Shown here one piece after another: positions 50,202 to 57,866 of a stretch of 64,000 nucleotides of DNA. Below the pieces are notes generated by a model. It saw only the letters and a list, made by a program, of their open reading frames with translations, was not told where the DNA came from and searched no databases. The DNA comes from Streptomyces sp. AC550_RSS872 (GTDB taxonomy: Bacteria > Actinomycetota > Actinomycetes > Streptomycetales > Streptomycetaceae). Location: the NCBI RefSeq assembly GCF_019049285.1, contig NZ_JAGMUL010000169.1, forward strand, positions 98,031 through 162,030, written 5' to 3'. How positions within the stretch are numbered: the first letter of the stretch is position 1; every line of letters begins with the position of its first letter. The position numbers and the translations under genes were made by a program.

Positions 50202-50899
50202 CTACGACGGCACCACGGCGACGGGGCACACGGCCTCACGCAACAACGCCCGCGCGACCGGCCCCGGCTCGCCCCGCGCGCCCCGGCCCACGACCACCAG
50301 CCCGGCGCTCACGGGCCGCTGGACCAGGGCATGGGCCGGAGTGAACAGCCGAACGTCCTCCAGCACGCGCACCTCGGGGTACTTCTCCCGCCACGGCTGC
50401 GCAGCGCGTCGGACAGCAGCTGTACCTCCTGGTCCGCCCAAGCGGCGCGGTCCTCCTCCGGTACGCCGAAGGGCAGCTCGGCCGCGCAAGAAGGGAAACT
50501 CCACGCGTGCACGGCACGGAGTCGTACGCCCCACAGCCGGGCGCTGTCGAAGGCGAAGTCGAGGGCCGTGTCGGCGAGGTTGCGGGAGTCCACACCGAGC
50601 ACGATCTCGGCGACGCGGCGAGCGGGGTGCCCCGCCGTGCAGCGCGACGATCGTCGCCCCGTCGACGGTGCGTACCGCCTGGGACGCATCGAGCCTCGTC
50701 CGGCGCCCTCGTGGGTGCGGATGACGATGTCTCCGTCGTCCAGGGCATGGTTGACCGGGCGTACGGTCGGCAGTGCGTGCCGGGTGCAGACGATCCGCCC
50801 CAGGGACACGCTGCCCAGCAGCCGCAGTGCCTCGGCGCTGTCGAGCTCGATGCGGCGGCGCGGTCCTGCGAGGACCGGCCGACTGTCGTCGTGGACCAT
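50202..50899 (-). pseudogene. Decayed PPOX-family / universal stress protein fusion remnant
   Basis: The ATG at 50899 (with GGAAG) begins a pyridoxamine-5'-phosphate-oxidase-like sequence (LDSAEALRLLGSVSLGRIVC, VRPVNHALDDGDIVIRTHEG). After about residue 65 the frame shifts (RLDASQAVRTVDGATIVAL appears in another frame), then the sequence continues in the first frame as a Usp domain (VAEIVLGVDSRNLADTALDF, LWGVRLRAVHAWSF) and shifts again near 50410 into PWREKYPEVRVLEDVRLFTP to the end PVAVVPS at 50202. At least three frame changes and a PPOX-Usp junction show decay or assembly errors. Both families are typical dormancy-regulon members. Confidence 0.72.
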
Positions 50900-51017
50900 G
50901 ACTGGCTTCCGTTGGGGGTGCGTTGCTGACTGATGGGTTCGTCCATGAGCGGAGCGACACCGCGGGGGATCGGTGCCGCTCCGGCTTCCACCATCCCTCG
51001 GACAAGTGCCAGGTGCG

Positions 51018-51033
51018 AGGGCCGATGGGCCCC
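51018..51033. promoter_or_regulatory. Island palindrome, site 5 (AGGGCCG-AT-GGGCCCC)
   Basis: A 7-2-7 repeat with one arm mismatch, 119 bp upstream of the decayed PPOX-Usp gene and just beyond the end of the pyruvate phosphate dikinase gene. Confidence 0.5.
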
Positions 51034-51053
51034 GGTTCCGGCCCGGACGGCCC

Positions 51054-53729
51054 TCACCGACTGTCGCTGCCCTCGGTCCCGGACAGCGCCGCCCGCCCCG
51101 CCTCCAGACGTGCGACCGGCACCCGGAACGGCGAGCAGGACACGTAGTCCAGCCCCGCCGCGTGGAAGAAGTGAACGGAGTCGGGATCACCGCCGTGCTC
51201 GCCGCAGACGCCGATCATCAGGCCGGGCCGGGCCGCGCGGCCCTCGTCGACAGCGATGCGAACCAATCGGCCTACGCCGTCGCGGTCGATCGTCTCGAAG
51301 GGCGAGGTGGCGAACACGCCCTTGTCGAGGTAGGCGGAGAAGAACGCCGCCTCGACGTCGTCGCGGGAGAAACCCCAGGTCGTCTGGGTGAGGTCGTTCG
51401 TGCCGAAGGAGAAGAACTCGGCCTCCTCGGCGATGCGGCCCGCCGTGAGCGCGGCGCGGGGCAGCTCGATCATCGTGCCGACCGGGCACCGTACGGTGAC
51501 GCCGGACTCCTCGGACACCTCGGCGAGCACCCGCTCCACCTCCGCGCGCTCGATCCGCAGTTCCTCCACGGCGCCGACCAGCGGCACCATGATCTCGGCG
51601 TGCGGGAAGCCGCCGGCCCGGATCCGGGCCACGACGGCCTCGGCGACGGCCCGTACCTGCATGGCCACCAGTCCCGGAACCACCAGGCCGAGGCGCACGC
51701 CCCGCAGCCCGAGCATCGGGTTCTCCTCGTGCATACGGTTCACCGCGTCGAGCAACTCGACGTCGTGCGGGTCCGGTTGGTCTGTCGCGGCCACTCGTAC
51801 GGCGAGTTCGGTGCGGTCGGGCAGGAACTCGTGCAGCGGCGGGTCCAGCAGGCGGATGGTGACCGGCAGGCCGTCCATCGCCTCCAGGATCGCGGTGAAG
51901 TCCTGCCGCTGGAGCGGCAGAAGAGCCTCCAGCGCCCGCTCGCGCTCGGTGTCGTCGCGGGCCAGGATCATCTCCTCGACCAGCTTGCGCCGCTCGCCGA
52001 GGAACATGTGCTCGGTGCGGCACAGCCCGATGCCCTGCGCCCCGAAGCGACGGGCGCGCCGCGCGTCCTCCGGGGTGTCCGCGTTGGCACGCACCTCCAG
52101 CCGTCGTACGGCATCCGCGTGTTCGAGAGCGCGGGCCACGGCACTGACGACGCCCGCGGACCGCTCGCCGTTCTCCAGGAACCGCATCACCGCGGAGTCG
52201 GCCAGCGGGACCGCCCCCGGATACACGGCACCGGCGGAGCCGTCCACGGAGATGACGGTGCCCTCCTCGACGACCGTGCCGACACGGGTGGTGAAGCGCC
52301 GGGCCTCGGTGTCCACGGCGAGTTCCTCGGCGCCGCACACACAGACCTTGCCCATACCCCGGGCCACCACGGCCGCGTGACTGGTCTTACCGCCGCGGCT
52401 GGTCAGCACGGCCTGGGCGGCGATCATGCCCGGCAGATCGTCGGGGGTGGTCTCCTGGCGCACCAGGACCACCTGCTCGCCTGCCGCGGCACGCCGTACC
52501 GCCTCGGCGGAGTCGAAGACCGCCGCGCCTACCGCGGCACCTGGGGACGCGGGAATGCCGGGGGCGAGCGGCTCACCGATCTCGGACGCGTCGAAACGCG
52601 GGAACATCAGCCGGGCGAGCCCGTCGCCATCCACCCGCGCCAGGGCCTCGTCCGCAGAGACCAGCCCCTCGTCGGTCAGTTCGGCGGCGATGGCGAACGC
52701 GGCCTCGGCGGTGCGTTTGCCGACCCGGGTCTGCAGCATCCACAGCGTGCCGCGCTCGATGGTGAACTCGATGTCGCACAGGTCCCGGTAGTGCCGCTCC
52801 AGGGTCCGCAGGTGGGCGAGCAGCTGTTCGTACGACCGGGGGTCGCGCCGCTCCAGCTCGACCAGAGGCACGGTGTTGCGGATACCGGCGACGACGTCCT
52901 CGCCTTGCGCGTTGGGCAGGTAGTCGCCATAGAGCCCGCTGCGGCCGGTGGCCGGGTCGCGGGTGAAGGCGACGCCGCTGCCGGAGTCCGGACCGAGGTT
53001 GCCGAAGACCATGCGCTGAACCGTCACGGCGGTGCCCAGGTCGTCCGGGATGTGCTCGCGGCGCCGGTAGATGCGGGCGCGTTCGCCGTTCCAGGAGCGG
53101 AAGACGGCCAGGATGGCCCGGCGCAGTTGCTCGGCGGGCGATGGAGGGAAGTCCTCCCCGGTCTCGTCGCGGATCAGCTCCTTGTACGCCTCCACCAACT
53201 CAGCGAGGTCGTGCGCGTCGAGGTGCAGATCGTCGGGAGCGTGGCGCAGGCTCTTGAGCGTCGTCATGGCCCGCTCGAACAGCGCCGGGTCGACGCCCAT
53301 GACCGTACTGCCGAACATCTGGACGAGCCTGCGGTACGAGTCCCAGGCGAACCGCTCACTGCCCGAGACCTTGGCCAGTCCCAGGACGGAGTCGTCGTTC
53401 AGACCGATGTCCAGCACCGTCTCCATCATTCCGGGCATCGAGAACCGGGCTCCGGACCGGACGGACAGCAGCAACGGGTCGTCCCGCTGCCCCAGCCGCC
53501 GCCCGGCGGCGGTCTCGACGGTCGACAGGTGCCGGGAGACCTCCGCCACCAAGCCGTGCGGTTCCGCGCCGGTGGCGAGGAAGGCGCGGCACGCGTCGGT
53601 GATGACGGTGAAACCCGGCGGGACCGGCAGGCCCAGGCGGGTCATCTCGGCCAGGTTCGCGCCCTTGCTGCCCAGCAGGTCCGCCATGTCCCGGCGGCCC
53701 TCGTGGAAGTCATACACGTAACGGACCAT
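51054..53729 (-). CDS. ppdK: Pyruvate, phosphate dikinase
   Basis: An 891-residue full-length PPDK. N-terminal ATP-grasp region: GSKGANLAEMTRLGLPVPPG, SVRSGARFSMPGMMETVLDI and GNLGPDSGSGVAFTRDPATG. The phosphohistidine swivel domain has LTSRGGKTSHAAVVARGMGK (catalytic His in TSHAA). The C-terminal PEP domain has QGIGLCRTEHMFLGERR, EFFSFGTNDLTQTTWGFSRD and the catalytic Cys in IGVCGEHGGDP. It interconverts pyruvate + ATP + Pi with PEP + AMP + PPi. ATG at 53729 with GAGGAGCG; the open frame upstream is the shadow of the GAF kinase. It is divergent from that kinase across island palindrome site 6. Confidence 0.94.
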   Translation of the reverse strand: MVRYVYDFHEGRRDMADLLGSKGANLAEMTRLGLPVPPGFTVITDACRAFLATGAEPHGLVAEVSRHLSTVETAAGRRLGQRDDPLLLSVRSGARFSMPGMMETVLDIGLNDDSVLGLAKVSGSERFAWDSYRRLVQMFGSTVMGVDPALFERAMTTLKSLRHAPDDLHLDAHDLAELVEAYKELIRDETGEDFPPSPAEQLRRAILAVFRSWNGERARIYRRREHIPDDLGTAVTVQRMVFGNLGPDSGSGVAFTRDPATGRSGLYGDYLPNAQGEDVVAGIRNTVPLVELERRDPRSYEQLLAHLRTLERHYRDLCDIEFTIERGTLWMLQTRVGKRTAEAAFAIAAELTDEGLVSADEALARVDGDGLARLMFPRFDASEIGEPLAPGIPASPGAAVGAAVFDSAEAVRRAAAGEQVVLVRQETTPDDLPGMIAAQAVLTSRGGKTSHAAVVARGMGKVCVCGAEELAVDTEARRFTTRVGTVVEEGTVISVDGSAGAVYPGAVPLADSAVMRFLENGERSAGVVSAVARALEHADAVRRLEVRANADTPEDARRARRFGAQGIGLCRTEHMFLGERRKLVEEMILARDDTERERALEALLPLQRQDFTAILEAMDGLPVTIRLLDPPLHEFLPDRTELAVRVAATDQPDPHDVELLDAVNRMHEENPMLGLRGVRLGLVVPGLVAMQVRAVAEAVVARIRAGGFPHAEIMVPLVGAVEELRIERAEVERVLAEVSEESGVTVRCPVGTMIELPRAALTAGRIAEEAEFFSFGTNDLTQTTWGFSRDDVEAAFFSAYLDKGVFATSPFETIDRDGVGRLVRIAVDEGRAARPGLMIGVCGEHGGDPDSVHFFHAAGLDYVSCSPFRVPVARLEAGRAALSGTEGSDSR

Positions 53730-54053
53730 GAGGCTGCGCTCCTCGGCTCGGCGGGCTCGTCCGGCTCTTGGGTTCGGCTTTCGGGTCGGTTCTTGATCTC
53801 GACGTAGCTCCAGCGTCGAACGGGTTCGGACGGGCCGTGCAGATGCTGTCCGTCCCCGAGGCGGGGCCGAACGGCCCAAGCGCGCGGCCGGCCTCCCGGT
53901 GAGCCGGGTACCCGGGCACGGCGGAACGGGCCCCTGACCCCACGTACGTACCACTGAATGCGATGCCATCCCGTCGCGTGCCGTGGGCCGGTACCGTGAG
54001 CCGTATCCGGAGCGGCCGGTGCCCGCCCGTCCACGTGACCGGAGGAGACGCAG
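53730..54053. other. 324-bp divergent control region between ppdK and the GAF kinase
   Basis: No gene is supported in this stretch. It holds island palindrome site 6 at 53863-53878 and short GC inverted repeats (for example around 53905-53925, gagccgggtacccgggc). No recognisable sigma-70-type promoter was found by eye. Confidence 0.6.
53863..53878. promoter_or_regulatory. Island palindrome, site 6 (GGGGCCG-AA-CGGCCCA)
   Basis: A 7-2-7 inverted repeat (inner six bases of each arm perfect) 134 bp upstream of ppdK (minus) and 176 bp upstream of the GAF kinase gene (plus). Confidence 0.56.
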
Positions 54054-55781
54054 GTGGGAAGCCCCGAGGAGCCCTGGGAAGCCCGCGTACGGCTCCCGCA
54101 GCTCCGGCTGGACGAGCTGCTGGAGGAGCTCCAGGCACGCCTGGACGCCGCCCGCGGCACCCGCGACCGGGTGCACAGCCTGCTGGAGGCGGTGCTGTCC
54201 GTCGGCCGGGAGCTGGAGCTGGAGCAGGCCCTGCGCAGCATCGTCGAAGCCGCGGCCGTGCTGGTCGACGCCGAGTACGCAGCCCTCGGCGTGATCGGAC
54301 CGGACGGCAAGTGGCTGTCCGCCTTCCACACGGTCGGAGTCACGGAGAAGCAGATCGGCCGGATCGGCCACTACCCGGAGGGCCATGGCATCCTCGGGGA
54401 GCTGATCCGCCATCCCGAGCCGCTCCGCCTGGGAAAGATCTCCGAGCACCCGGCCTCGTACGGCTTCCCGCCCAACCACCCGCCGATGAACACCTTCCTG
54501 GGCGTCCCCATCCGCGTACGCGATCAGGTTTTCGGCAACCTGTACCTGACCGAGAAGCGGGGCGGGGCGCAGTTCGACGAGGAGGACGAGTCGGTCCTGT
54601 CCACCCTGGCCGTGGCGGCCGGCGTCGCGATCGACAACGCCCGGTTGTACGAGGACTCTCGGCTGCGGGAACGCTGGCTGCGGGCGAATGCGGAGATCAC
54701 CCACACCCTGATGTCGGGCGGCGAGCGGGGCGAGGTCCTCGGGCTGATCGCCGACCGGGCGCGGGAGATCGCCGGCGCGGCCCTGGCCCTGGTCGCGATG
54801 CCCGTGCAGGACACCGACTCGCTCGCCGTGGAACTCGCCGTCGGGACGGACGCGGACACCCACCGCGGTCTGGTGATCCCCAGGGAGGGCAGCCTGATCG
54901 GTGAGGCGCTCGTCTCCGGCACCCCCGCCACCAGCACTGACGTGTCACACGACGAACGGGTGTCGTCCGCACCCTCCCGCTTCGCCGGACTCGGCCCGGC
55001 CGTCGCCGTCCCGATCGGAACAGACTCCGGCGGGTTCCGGGGCGTCGTCCTGCTGGTCCGTGAGACCGGCCGGACGGTGTTCTCGGACAAGGAGATCGAA
55101 CCGCTCAAGGGCTTCGCGGCACAGGCGGCGGTCGCGATGGAGCTGGCGGAGCGGCGCGCGGACGCCGAGGAGGTCGCCGTGCTCAAGGACCGCGACCGCA
55201 TCGCCCGCGACCTGCACGACCTCGCGATCCAGCGGCTGTTCGCCACAGGTATGACCTTGCAGAGCGCGGGCCGGTTCATCGAGCACCCCGAGGCGTCGGA
55301 ACGCGTCGTGCGCGCAGTGGACGACCTGGACGAGACCATCAAGATCATCAGGTCGACGATCTTCGGCCTCCGCTCGCGGGAAGGCGCGGCCGAGGCCGGG
55401 CTGCGCGCGCGTGTGGTGCGGATCGTGGGGGAGGCGGCACCGGTGATCGGCTTCGCGCCCAGCGTGCGGATGGAGGGGCTGGTGGAGACCCAGGTGCCGC
55501 GCGAGATCGCCGACCACCTGGTGGCCGTCCTCTCCGAGGCCCTCACCAACATCGCCCGGCACGCCCACGCCGACCGGGCCGACATCGTGCTGTTGGCCGA
55601 CTCCCGCCAGGTCCGCCTCACGGTCACGGACAACGGTGTGGGGATCCCGGCGGACGGCCGCCGCAGCGGGCTGCGTAACATGGCGGAGCGGGCTCGGCAG
55701 TTGGAGGGGGAACTGGAGCTGAACAGCCCGGCCGAGGGCGGAACCACCCTGGTGTGGTGGGTGCCTGTGCCGACCGAGTAG
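54054..55781 (+). CDS. DevS/DosS-like GAF sensor histidine kinase
   Basis: A 575-residue soluble kinase. GAF-A at residues 55-198 (LVDAEYAALGVIGPDGKWLS, GKISEHPASYGFPPNHPPMN, TFLGVPIRVRDQVFGNLYLT), GAF-B at 220-365, a HisKA_3 dimerisation domain with His388 (DRIARDLHDLAIQRLFATGM), and the HATPase domain with LSEALTNIARHAHADRADIV and VTDNGVGIP. In mycobacterial DosS, GAF-A binds heme through a histidine; His142 in NHPPMNTFLG is the candidate here. It could sense O2, NO or redox and phosphorylate the DevR-like regulator. GTG start at 54054 with GGAGGAG. OsdK of S. coelicolor is the likely counterpart. Confidence 0.9.
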   Translation: MGSPEEPWEARVRLPQLRLDELLEELQARLDAARGTRDRVHSLLEAVLSVGRELELEQALRSIVEAAAVLVDAEYAALGVIGPDGKWLSAFHTVGVTEKQIGRIGHYPEGHGILGELIRHPEPLRLGKISEHPASYGFPPNHPPMNTFLGVPIRVRDQVFGNLYLTEKRGGAQFDEEDESVLSTLAVAAGVAIDNARLYEDSRLRERWLRANAEITHTLMSGGERGEVLGLIADRAREIAGAALALVAMPVQDTDSLAVELAVGTDADTHRGLVIPREGSLIGEALVSGTPATSTDVSHDERVSSAPSRFAGLGPAVAVPIGTDSGGFRGVVLLVRETGRTVFSDKEIEPLKGFAAQAAVAMELAERRADAEEVAVLKDRDRIARDLHDLAIQRLFATGMTLQSAGRFIEHPEASERVVRAVDDLDETIKIIRSTIFGLRSREGAAEAGLRARVVRIVGEAAPVIGFAPSVRMEGLVETQVPREIADHLVAVLSEALTNIARHAHADRADIVLLADSRQVRLTVTDNGVGIPADGRRSGLRNMAERARQLEGELELNSPAEGGTTLVWWVPVPTE

Positions 55782-55840
55782 AGCCCCTGGCACGGTCTGC
55801 CCAGGTTGTCGGGGTGTCGGCACCACTCGGACCGAAGGCC

Positions 55841-55856
55841 AGGGCCGAACGTCCCC
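55841..55856. promoter_or_regulatory. Island palindrome, site 7 (AGGGCCG-AA-CGTCCCC)
   Basis: A 7-2-7 repeat with one internal substitution, 106 bp upstream of the third universal stress protein gene and 60 bp after the kinase stop. Confidence 0.5.
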
Positions 55857-55961
55857 AGCACCATGCCCATCCGCCTCTCGTGGCCGTCCCCCGCTAGTAC
55901 GACGCTGAGATCAGAGCCCTGGCTGTCCGACAGGGCAGCCCCACAGAAGGCGGTGAGGGCG

Positions 55962-56819
55962 ATGACACTCCCCCTGGTCGTAGGCGTCGACGGATCGGAC
56001 GCGAGCCTGCGGGCCGTGGACTGGGCAGTGGACGAGGCCGCACGAGGCGATCTGCCGCTGCGGCTGGTGTACGCCTCCCTCTGGGAGCGCTACGAGACCG
56101 CCGTACCGTCGCTCGAACGGGAACGCCCCTCCGAGCGCGTGCTGGCCGAACACATCGTCGCCTCGGCGGCTGAGCGTGCCACACGGCGTGCCCCGGCCGT
56201 CAAGGTGACTACGGACATCGTCCCTGCCGAGCCGGTCGACGCCCTACTGCGCGAGGGCCACAACGCCTGCGCCCTGGTGACGGGAGACCGGGGCCGCGGT
56301 GAGCTGAAGGGACTGCTTCTCGGATCGGTTGGCCTGGGCGTGGCCGCCCGAGCGCACTGCACGGTGATCGTGGTCCGGGGCGACGAGGCGGGCATGGTCG
56401 GTCTGCACGAGCGGATCCTGTTCGGCGCAGGAGATCCCGCGACCAGCGGCCGGGCCGTGCGCTTTGCCTTCCGCGAGGCCGAGGCACGCGGATGTGTCCT
56501 CGACGCCGTACGCGCGTGGCGCTGGTCCGCACAAGAGGGCACGGACCATCCCGCGCGCGAGCGCGAAGGGCTGGCGGCAGCTCAGCTCGACGAAGTGCTG
56601 CGCGAGGCCGAGGCTGAACATCCGGGCGTCCGGGTACGCCGAGTCACTGTCGAGGGCCCGGCCAGCCGTGTCCTCGTGACCCGCTCGGCCGCCGCGGACC
56701 TCGTGATCATCGGGGCGCGTCGCAGGCACGGCTACTTCGGCCTGCAACTCGGCCGCGTGGGCCACACGCTGCTGCACCACGCGCATTGCCCGGTCGCAGT
56801 CGTTCCGCAGTGGGCGTGA
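55962..56819 (+). CDS. Universal stress protein (two Usp domains)
   Basis: A 285-residue tandem Usp, paralogous to the protein at 45847-46728 (LVVGVDGSDASLRAVDWAVD, LRLVYASLWERYE, VTGDRGRGELKGLLLGSVGL with the G-x2-G-x9-GS nucleotide motif, VIIGARRRHGYFGLQLGRVG). The second domain ends with HTLLHHAHCPVAVVPQWA. ATG at 55962 with GGTGAGGG upstream. It lies 180 bp after the GAF kinase and has its own palindrome, so it is probably transcribed separately. It is the last clear gene of the island before argC. Confidence 0.92.
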   Translation: MTLPLVVGVDGSDASLRAVDWAVDEAARGDLPLRLVYASLWERYETAVPSLERERPSERVLAEHIVASAAERATRRAPAVKVTTDIVPAEPVDALLREGHNACALVTGDRGRGELKGLLLGSVGLGVAARAHCTVIVVRGDEAGMVGLHERILFGAGDPATSGRAVRFAFREAEARGCVLDAVRAWRWSAQEGTDHPAREREGLAAAQLDEVLREAEAEHPGVRVRRVTVEGPASRVLVTRSAAADLVIIGARRRHGYFGLQLGRVGHTLLHHAHCPVAVVPQWA

Positions 56820-57813
56820 ACGCCGTCTCCCCCTGAGTCGGCGCCCTGCCAGCATCCGTTGCGACAGAGGCAGCCACCGAGAGTGATCAACCCGCGGTAT
56901 ACCAGTGGCTCAACGAAGGGATTTGGCCGGAGCAGTGGCCCGTACGTCAACTCCGCCATGTCCCTGCGCCAGGACTGTGCCGGTGGTCGAGAAGCCGACT
57001 TCTCGGGCAGGGCAGGATCAGTGTGCACGTCCTGCACGCCCCGGCGACGGCTTACTGACCGTCGCACCCGATGCCCCGGGCGCGGACCTGCCGGCGGAAG
57101 ACCTGAACACATACCCGATGTGCACATCCCGGGCAAAGGTGATGAGGACGACGAGCGCGCCAGTGGGTTTCGGGTGTTACCGGAGGCCTGACCACGCGAC
57201 ATACGGCGGCAACCCGACACCGCCATGTACGGGACCGGCAAGCTCCATGAGCGACCTCGGCAAACGGCGCGCGTACCTGGCACGCAGCATCTCTGCGCGC
57301 CTACGACCTCGCCGCCTTCCTCAACCGCGAACTGCTGCTCGCCCGGCGGCCCGACCTGCGCACGCTGATCGGCAGACACATCCGTGCGGTCTGGGAAGAG
57401 GCCTTCCCCGAGCTCGCCCACCGGGAACCGAGCCCGTCCTGACCCGGGTCACGCGCGCGCGTGACCGTGCGTTGGTACCCCCTGGGACCAGCGGCAACCC
57501 GTCACCGCCGCGGGCACGAGCACCGAGCCCGAACGCCCAAGGACAGTCCCACCGACCGCTGCGCTTCGAACTCATCGATCAAGGAAGCGCACCAAGAGGT
57601 CATCGACGGCACGCCGGACTCGTAGCGGCCATCGGCGTATCGCGAGGGCGTCGGGCGGGACGACAGCACCGGTACGTGAGCCATATTCCGGATCGGCCGG
57701 CAGACCTTGCCGTCGCCCACCTGCCATGGCGAGCTCCACCGACGTACCCAGCCGTCCCCGAACCTCAGCCGATCCCGAAGTCCGCAGTTGTGGACCTTGG
57801 CATCCAGCCAAGA
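56820..57813. other. About 1 kb without an intact gene
   Basis: Between the last Usp gene and the argC promoter no frame has convincing coding character. One stretch on the plus strand (about 57250-57442) reads YDLAAFLNRELLLARRPDLR, then TLIGRHIRAVWEEAFPELAH and a stop; it looks like the C-terminal end of a lost gene of unknown family. GC content and codon pattern elsewhere look non-coding. No insertion sequence, tRNA or attachment-like direct repeat was recognised that could mark the island boundary. Confidence 0.55.
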
Positions 57814-57842
57814 TTGCATAAACCTGCGGCGAAACGTATAGT
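57814..57842 (+). promoter_or_regulatory. Promoter of the arg operon (TTGCAT-N17-TATAGT), with candidate ArgR site
   Basis: TTGCAT (57814-57819) and TATAGT (57837-57842) are 17 bp apart, close to the sigma-70/HrdB consensus, and precede argC by 25 bp. The region ttgcataaacc plus cgtatagtcatg is AT-rich for this genome and contains half-sites resembling ARG boxes (TGCAT, GTATAGTCAT), so ArgR encoded at the end of the operon probably binds here. The promoter call is stronger than the operator call. Confidence 0.6.
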
Positions 57843-57866
57843 CATGCCCTCTAGGAGGAGGATTCC

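Noticed and set aside
50973..53807. 944-codon open frame on the plus strand opposite ppdK
   Set aside because: Shadow of the PPDK gene; Arg/His/Gln/Gly-rich composition without motifs.
53730..54863. Long N-terminal extension of PPDK
   Set aside because: Antisense to the GAF kinase; PPDK starts at MVRYVYDFHEG with GAGGAG upstream and has normal length.
39465..57866. Integrative mobile element (ICE or genomic island with att sites)
   Set aside because: No integrase, transposase, relaxase, tRNA or flanking direct repeat was found; island is used here only in the functional sense.
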